From assembly GCA_030040115.1 (NCBI GenBank), contig JASHUH010000374.1, positions 1 through 12,237 on the forward strand: a stretch of 12,237 nt of DNA. Reading direction: 5' to 3'. Below are positions 7,478 through 12,237 of the stretch, in pieces (within the stretch, counting starts at the first letter, position 1; each line of letters starts with the position of its first letter). Origin of the DNA: Acidobacteriaceae bacterium (GTDB lineage: Bacteria > Acidobacteriota > Terriglobia > Terriglobales > Acidobacteriaceae). The position numbers and the translations under genes were made by a program. Below the pieces are notes generated by a model. The model searched no databases, was not told the DNA's origin, and was given only the letters and a program-made list of their open reading frames with translations.

Positions 7478-8119
7478 ATCGTTTGCCGCCGCGGAGGGGC
7501 GCTCGGACTGGCGCGCTCGGCCAACAAGGCGCGCAAGAAGCCGCTCCGAGTCATTCTCAACGGTCTCGGCAAGGATGCAGCCATGATCATCTCGCGTGTC
7601 TGCGGGTTTACCTACGTGCAGACCGAGTTCGACTACGCCACCGGCAAGCTGAAGATCGTTCGCGAGAAGGCGTATTCCAAGGGCGATAAGGCCAAGGTGC
7701 GCTGCTACGGCGCTGACGCGCGTGAAGGCGTGGCCATCATGCACCACGAACGAGTCGACATCGCGATCACCGGCAATTCAACCAATCCCACGCGGTTTCA
7801 GCATCCGGTGATGGCTATCTACAAGAAGGAGCGGCTGCTCGAAGGGAAGAATTTTTTCTCGGTCGCTTCCGGCGGCGGCACAGGCCGCACGCTACATCCC
7901 GATAACCTGGCTGCCGGCCCGGCCTCCTACGGCATGACCGACACCATGGGCCGCATGCACTCGGACGCACAGTTCGCCGGTTCGTCCTCAGTCCCCGCGC
8001 ACGTCGAGATGATGGGCCTGATCGGCATGGGCAATAACCCGATGGTCGGCGCGTCGGTTTCCGTTGCAGTCGCCGTCGAACATGCGATGAGTCCCACAGC
8101 CCGCACAGTGGCTGCATAA
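7278..8119 (+). pseudogene. GGGtGRT-family protein gene, 5'-deleted and frameshifted
   Basis: Family resemblance begins at LVGSAVAIKKG (from 7278) and runs through FCIPGSIADDRKVGLGHGN and AGHESFAAAEG to about 7496. There the frame must shift by one: the run GGGG at 7496-7499 is one base short, after which family sequence resumes (from 7499: A-L-G-L-A-R-S-A-N-K, then LNGLGKDAAMIISRV) to a stop at 8117-8119. The name-giving GGGTGRT lies at 7871-7891. About 280 codons of a usual ~330 survive; the first ~60 were lost when the IS110 element inserted and its junction was deleted. The only remaining piece of the 5' end is probably the ATG at 6347. The family is uncharacterised and normally adjoins the NifU-like scaffold gene, as here. 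The one-base loss could be real decay or a homopolymer sequencing error; the 5' loss alone makes it nonfunctional. Confidence 0.88.
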
Positions 8120-8751
8120 GAAGTGTCGGCCATGATCATTGCGATTGACCTGCGTCGTTTTCGCCATCGCTCGTGAAAGAACAACGTGCGTTCCGGATCT
8201 CGTTCACGGCCGGCCAGTGACGTGTACCTAATTCTCATGTCTTTCCACTATTCAAGGACCGTTGCGCGACTGCTCTTCCTTGAGGCTGTTACAACCTCAA
8301 AAAGGCCGGCTCTTGACATAGAAAAAGGCGAAGATCGAAGATGGTGTCCTCAACAATTTGTCTCTGGTGATGAGGTCCACCGCTGACCGCCTTCCTGGCT
8401 GATGACTCCTGCACCGACAGGAGCTGTCCGATGGAATCGACTTTTTATTCATTGCGTGTAAACCGAGGCTGCCCTCTTCTTGCCCGGCAAGCCTTTGCCT
8501 TCTGGTGTGAGCCTGAGCTTCGAATGCGCAAGACCTCGATCTGCATTCACCTCTCTCAATTTCTGGCTCAATGGTCCTTTGGCAATCTGGCAAGACACGC
8601 TCCCGAAGCAGTGATCTCACAGCTCACCTCGCTTGCATGCCTGGTCCGGGTCGATGCCATGACTGCACGCTGCTGAGAGAGGAACCGTAGCTCTCTGTAC
8701 AGCAGATACACTCAGACGTTTGCCCTGACCGATTTAGCGTACCTATTTGAT
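8120..8751. other. 632-bp region between GGGtGRT remnant and uvrA
   Basis: I find no gene with family resemblance. Visible structures: an inverted repeat TTGAGG/CCTCAA (8280-8285/8295-8300) without a T run; CTCCTG/CAGGAG (8406-8411/8418-8423), which overlaps an alternative hairpin GACAG/CTGTC; a TTGACA (8313-8318) without a good -10; AGAGAG/CTCTCT (8676-8681/8691-8696); and the palindrome CTGTACAG (8695-8702). An 81-codon frame at 8431-8676 has GGAG at 7 nt but an unnatural composition. The stretch presumably contains the uvrA promoter, which I cannot place. Confidence 0.4.
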
Positions 8752-11535
8752 ATGCCGCTCACTCACATCATCGTACGCGGAGCCCGCCAGCACAATTTAC
8801 GCAATATCGACGTGCATATTCCCCGCAACACGCTAACGGTCATCACTGGATTGTCAGGCTCGGGAAAATCGTCCCTTGCCTTTGACACGATTTATGCTGA
8901 GGGCCAACGCCGCTATGTTCTGACTCTCTCGGCTTACGCCCGTCAGTTTCTTGAGCAGATCGAGCGGTCGGATGTCGATTCTATTGAAGGGCTGAGTCCA
9001 GCGATTTCAATTGAGCAGAAGACCATCAGCCACAGTCCTCGCTCTACAGTAGGCACAATCACGGAGATCTACGATTACCTGCGTTTACTCTACGCCTCAG
9101 TAGGTGTTCCTCATTGCCCGAGCTGCGGAAAACGGATCGCGCGGCAAACCGCGGAGCAGATCGTGGACCGTATTCTGGCGCTTCTCCCGGGAGAACGCAT
9201 TACCATCTACGCGCCACTGGTGCGCGGCCGCAAAGGTGAATTCCGAGAACTGCTCGACAAGCTTGACCAGCAAGGCTTTCGCGCCAGAATTGATGGCCAG
9301 ATCAGAGATTTCGTGGAGAATGTTGAACTGGATAAGCGGAAGAATCACACGATCGAAGCCGCCGTGTATCGCGCCATGCTGAAGCCAGGCATCGAGAAGA
9401 TGATAGCTTCTTCGGTCAGGAAAGCCATCGAAATGACTAAAGGGCTTGTGCTCGTTGCAACCCAGCACGATGAGCAGCTCTATTCGACATCGATGGCCTG
9501 TCCCGATTGCGGAACGGATGTGCCGAAGCTTGAACCGCGCAGTTTTTCCTTCAACAGCATTTACGGCGCCTGCCCGCACTGCCACGGATTGGGAAACATC
9601 TACGATCTTGATCCGGATAAGATCATCGCTGACGAAAACAAACCCTTATTGAAGGGCGCACTCGGACCTGGAGCAGCCTCGCATTACTTGGCTCGACTAA
9701 TTGAACTCGCGGCTCAACATTACAATATCGATCTCGGCAGGCCCTTTAAGCAACTGGCGGACAAGCAGCAGCATATTCTGCTTTATGGGCCAGACCGAGG
9801 AGAGACATCCCGAACCGGCTTCCACGGAATCCTGGCATTCCTACGCGATTCGCTGGACGAAGTGCATTCAGATTCACATCGCGAATGGATGATGAATTAC
9901 ATGACGGCCTCATTATGCCCCGCTTGTCAGGGGATGCGGTTGCGTCCAGAGGCCCTGGCCGTAAAGATCAATGGCGCGTCAATCGCCGATTTCACTGCAT
10001 TGCCGATATCCAAGTCGCTTCGGCGGATGCTGGAAGTGTGGTTTTCCGAGCGGGAAGCATTGATCGCTGAGCGGCTGCGTGTGGAAATCGTCAAGCGATT
10101 GGAGTTTCTGAACACGATGGGGCTCGGCTATCTCTCACTCGACCGTAATAGTGCAACGCTTTCCGGCGGAGAAGGACAGCGCATCCGCCTTGCAACGCAG
10201 ATAGGATCGCAGTTGCGGGGGGTACTTTATGTATTGGACGAACCATCCATTGGATTACACCAACGCGACAATCAGCGGCTGATTGCAGCTCTGAAATCAC
10301 TCCGCGATCTGCGAAATACCGTGCTGGTTGTGGAGCATGACGAAGAGACGATACGGCAAGCGGATTATGTTGTCGACCTGGGACCTGGCGCCGGAAAACT
10401 CGGTGGACAACTCATCGCAGAAGGCACGCCTGAAGAGGTGATGAGAACGCCTGACTCCCTGACAGGGAGTTATTTGACAGGCAAACTTTCAATGCCACAG
10501 CGCCTTGTCCCGCGTCCACTAGGCGGTCATTGGATTACCGTGGAAGGCGCGCATTGTCATAACCTGAACAATCTCACAGTTCGATTTCCAATCGGAGCAA
10601 TGACGGCGGTCACTGGAGTCGCTGGCTCGGGAAAAAGCACATTGGTCAACGACATCTTGTATCGTGTATTGGCGAAGGAACTCTATGGCTCGCGCGAAGT
10701 CCCGGGACAATATGGGCGCATCCTTGGATTAGACCAGCTAGACAAGGCGATCCGTATTGATCAATCACCGATCGGACGTACCCCCCGCTCGAATCCAGCG
10801 ACCTACACAGGGGTATTTGCTCCTATCCGTGATCTCTTTGCCATGTTGCCAACGTCGCGCGAATGTGGGTACCAATCAGGACGTTTCTCCTTCAATGTGA
10901 GAGGAGGCCGTTGCGAGGCTTGCCAAGGCGAGGGACACCGGCGTGTCGAGATGAATTTTCTGTCAGATGCCTTTGTATTGTGTGAGACTTGCCAAGGGCT
11001 CCGTTACAACCAGGAAACTCTTGCGGTACGGTTCAATGGGTACTCCATCGCCGATATCCTCAATCTCTCGGTTGAAGACGCGCTCTCAGTGCTTGTCGAT
11101 ATTCCCCAGGTAAAGCAAAAGCTCGAAATGCTCGTAGAAGTCGGACTTGGGTATGTGCACCTGGGGCAATCTTCGACTACGCTGTCAGGTGGCGAAGCAC
11201 AACGCATGAAACTCGCTCGAGAACTGTCGAAACATCAAACTGGGAAGACTCTATATTTATTGGACGAACCAACCACTGGTCTGCATTTTGATGACGTGCG
11301 CCGGTTGCTGGAGGTCTTGCACAGGTTGACCGATTTAGGGAATACAATCATCATCATCGAGCACAACTTGGATGTAATTCGCAATGCCGACTGGATCATC
11401 GATCTCGGACCAGAAGGGGGTGAAGAGGGAGGGCAGATTGTCGCCGCAGGAACTCCCGAGCAGGTATCGCGAGCGGCGCAATCATATACCGGCCAATTTC
11501 TTTGCCGGTATTATCCGTTGAATGTTTCGTCGTGA
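8752..11535 (+). CDS. uvrA: UvrABC excinuclease subunit A
   Basis: A 927-residue UvrA, close to the usual ~940. It is the ATPase that dimerises, finds distorted DNA and loads UvrB at the start of nucleotide excision repair. Walker A1 GLSGSGKSS is at 33-41 and an early CPSC at 122-125. A UvrB-binding domain (about 130-240, with the RKGEFRELL and KNHTIE segments) marks it as the full class rather than the short UvrA2 type. Zinc module 1 has C250, C253, C274 and C277; a further CPAC is at 389-392; ABC signature LSGGEGQ at 470-476 and Walker B LDEP at 495-498. The second half has Walker A2 GVAGSGKST at 622-630, zinc module 2 with C721, C724, C744 and C747, LSGGEAQ at 811-817 and LDEP at 837-840. 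All key residues are present. No Shine-Dalgarno precedes the ATG and no other start in frame is better. It stands alone between IS-damaged regions and reads slightly more AT-rich than its neighbours, so it may be a second or acquired copy; this is inference. Confidence 0.97.
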   Translation: MPLTHIIVRGARQHNLRNIDVHIPRNTLTVITGLSGSGKSSLAFDTIYAEGQRRYVLTLSAYARQFLEQIERSDVDSIEGLSPAISIEQKTISHSPRSTVGTITEIYDYLRLLYASVGVPHCPSCGKRIARQTAEQIVDRILALLPGERITIYAPLVRGRKGEFRELLDKLDQQGFRARIDGQIRDFVENVELDKRKNHTIEAAVYRAMLKPGIEKMIASSVRKAIEMTKGLVLVATQHDEQLYSTSMACPDCGTDVPKLEPRSFSFNSIYGACPHCHGLGNIYDLDPDKIIADENKPLLKGALGPGAASHYLARLIELAAQHYNIDLGRPFKQLADKQQHILLYGPDRGETSRTGFHGILAFLRDSLDEVHSDSHREWMMNYMTASLCPACQGMRLRPEALAVKINGASIADFTALPISKSLRRMLEVWFSEREALIAERLRVEIVKRLEFLNTMGLGYLSLDRNSATLSGGEGQRIRLATQIGSQLRGVLYVLDEPSIGLHQRDNQRLIAALKSLRDLRNTVLVVEHDEETIRQADYVVDLGPGAGKLGGQLIAEGTPEEVMRTPDSLTGSYLTGKLSMPQRLVPRPLGGHWITVEGAHCHNLNNLTVRFPIGAMTAVTGVAGSGKSTLVNDILYRVLAKELYGSREVPGQYGRILGLDQLDKAIRIDQSPIGRTPRSNPATYTGVFAPIRDLFAMLPTSRECGYQSGRFSFNVRGGRCEACQGEGHRRVEMNFLSDAFVLCETCQGLRYNQETLAVRFNGYSIADILNLSVEDALSVLVDIPQVKQKLEMLVEVGLGYVHLGQSSTTLSGGEAQRMKLARELSKHQTGKTLYLLDEPTTGLHFDDVRRLLEVLHRLTDLGNTIIIIEHNLDVIRNADWIIDLGPEGGEEGGQIVAAGTPEQVSRAAQSYTGQFLCRYYPLNVSS

Positions 11536-11838
11536 AGGCCAGATTCTGTTCCTCGCGACACGGAAGCAGCGAGCCGGCACCGGAAACAGTGAGCTGAAAT
11601 CGCTCGCTTCATCTACCCGACAATAAACCCAATAGCACCCATAGGGCTCGCCCACTCGCTACAAGGTATGAGGCAGTCGCCCGCGAATAATGCTTGTGTC
11701 AATGGAACATAAGCCTTCACACGGTGACGCGACTACAAAATGTCTTCGTCCGGAATGGGAACACTGAGTAAACAAGCACAGGTGTTGCAATGTAAGGATA
11801 GGGAAAGTTTCTATGGAAGTTTCTGCTAATCCGATTTC
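11536..11838. other. 300-bp region after uvrA without a gene
   Basis: A weak stem CTCGC/GCGAG (11552-11556/11569-11573) lies just after uvrA but has no T run, so I do not call a terminator. Minus-strand frames near 11659-11899 show no family motif and overlap the propeller remnant on the other strand. The region may be the unrecognisable 5' part of that decayed gene. Confidence 0.4.
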
Positions 11839-12083
11839 TATGAGGCTTATGTTGCCGCTTCTGCTGATCATTCGTCTCTTCGTCAATCTTGCGAACCAAA
11901 ACGTAATCGGAATCTACAATCGCGACACGCTAGCTCGTATCGCTACCTGGCGCATCCCCCAGGGAAGTCGAAACTCGCCCATTGTCTTTGACCCTGGACA
12001 CAGGCGTCTCTTCGTCGTGGCCAGTGATTCAGGCATTCTTCTCGAGCTTGACGCAGAGTCCGGAGAATTACGATCGTCGGTTT
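11839..12083 (+). pseudogene. YncE-like beta-propeller protein fragment, frameshifted and interrupted
   Basis: The strand reads YEAYVAASADH (11839-11871), then needs a shift past one extra T near 11872, then RLFVNLANQNVIGIYNRD, a TWRIPQG segment, SPIVFDPGHRRLFVVAS and LLELDAESGELRSSV to about 12083. The pattern of RLFVN, DP-HRRLFV and D-ESG-L repeats is typical of YncE/YVTN-type seven-bladed propellers, often secreted or periplasmic. These about 80 residues cover the middle of such a protein. A stop (11827-11829) lies just upstream in the first frame, no signal peptide belongs to it, and the 3' side runs into a transposase on the opposite strand. A continuous frame from an ATG at 11813 exists, but its first ~20 residues do not look like the family. 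Confidence 0.6.
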
Positions 12084-12090
12084 CCGTTTT

Positions 12091-12237
12091 TTATGTCATC
12101 TGCAGTTCCCGTCTGGACTTGAACAGCTTCAGCAGGTTACTGACCGCGCACACCAGCTTCCACTCGCGGCTGACATTCTCTTTGCCCCGCAAGCTGAAGC
12201 GGCGAAAACCGCGCTGTTCCTTGATCTGTCCGAAGAC
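12091..12237 (-). CDS. C-terminal end of an IS1182-like transposase (partial, runs off window)
   Basis: Read on the minus strand, the last 48 codons before a TAA (12091-12093) include QIKEQRGFRRFSLRGKENV and EWKLVCAVSNLLKLF. This is the characteristic end of DDE transposases of the IS1182 group, where the E of the DDE triad lies upstream and outside the window. The frame is intact as far as it is visible. The element's end must lie between about 12074 and 12090, inside the propeller gene it interrupts. Its terminal repeat cannot be defined without the other end. Transposase identity is firm; the exact IS family is moderately sure. Confidence 0.78.
   Translation of the reverse strand, partial: VFGQIKEQRGFRRFSLRGKENVSREWKLVCAVSNLLKLFKSRRELQMT

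Noticed and set aside
7494..7502. Programmed -1 frameshift in GGGtGRT
   Set aside because: No canonical slippery heptamer and the gene already lacks its 5' end; a deletion or sequencing error is simpler.
8178..8206. SOS-box-like GTTC repeats and GAAC-N7-GTTC upstream of uvrA
   Set aside because: The direct repeat has an 8-bp spacer rather than the 7 of the alphaproteobacterial box, the inverted one does not fit the Gram-positive box, and both are over 500 bp from uvrA.
8431..8676. 81-codon frame before uvrA with GGAG at 7 nt
   Set aside because: Composition unlike a real protein, no motif, and the start lies within alternative hairpins; not enough to call a gene.
11813..12237. Continuous + frame from ATG 11813 to the window end
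   Set aside because: Only the middle resembles a propeller; the start is out of register with the family and the end reads antisense through a transposase.

Overview
The window is a bacterial chromosomal segment of roughly mid-50s % GC by eye. It is gene-dense for 5-6 kb on the + strand and then increasingly broken up by insertion sequences. The gene content (paired MutS-like ATPases, a soluble KAP NTPase, a NifU-like/GGGtGRT pair, an isolated uvrA, IS110 and IS1182-type transposases) would suit a soil bacterium such as an acidobacterium. That taxonomic guess is weak and rests on remembered family distributions, not on a marker gene.

Layout. Positions 1-457 hold no gene I can name. A sigma70-like promoter (458-487) and a leader with two hairpins (524-573) precede two overlapping genes for MutS-family ATPases (579-2234 and 2231-3781). 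These keep the lever/core and ATPase parts of MutS but lack the mismatch-recognition domain, and both carry Asn instead of Asp in Walker B. Three tandem 11-bp repeats (3824-3856) then precede a KAP-type P-loop NTPase (3921-5237) that may be shortened at its C-terminus. After about 400 bp without a gene comes a NifU-like Fe-S scaffold (5648-6337). Its usual partner, the GGGtGRT-family gene, is destroyed.

The GGGtGRT gene is interrupted right at its start by an IS110-family element (about 6350-7289). Its left end folds, by hand, into a 5' hairpin plus two stem-loops with internal loops and matching apical hairpins. This is the layout of the bridge RNA that guides IS110 recombinases. One internal loop contains a 10-nt sequence identical to the DNA just left of the insertion. 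The element is truncated: the transposase keeps its DEDD domain but loses the C-terminal serine domain, and it joins straight onto codon ~60 of GGGtGRT, which also carries a 1-nt frameshift in a G run.

After a 630-bp spacer comes an intact uvrA (8752-11535), the DNA-damage recognition ATPase of nucleotide excision repair. The right end holds a decayed YncE-like beta-propeller fragment (about 11839-12083), cut by the 3' end of an IS1182-like transposase on the minus strand that runs off the window.

The MutS-like pair is almost certainly one translationally coupled unit. The KAP gene follows on the same strand but has its own upstream region. The NifU-like and GGGtGRT genes were one operon before the IS110 insertion. 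I see no CRISPR array, tRNA or rRNA.
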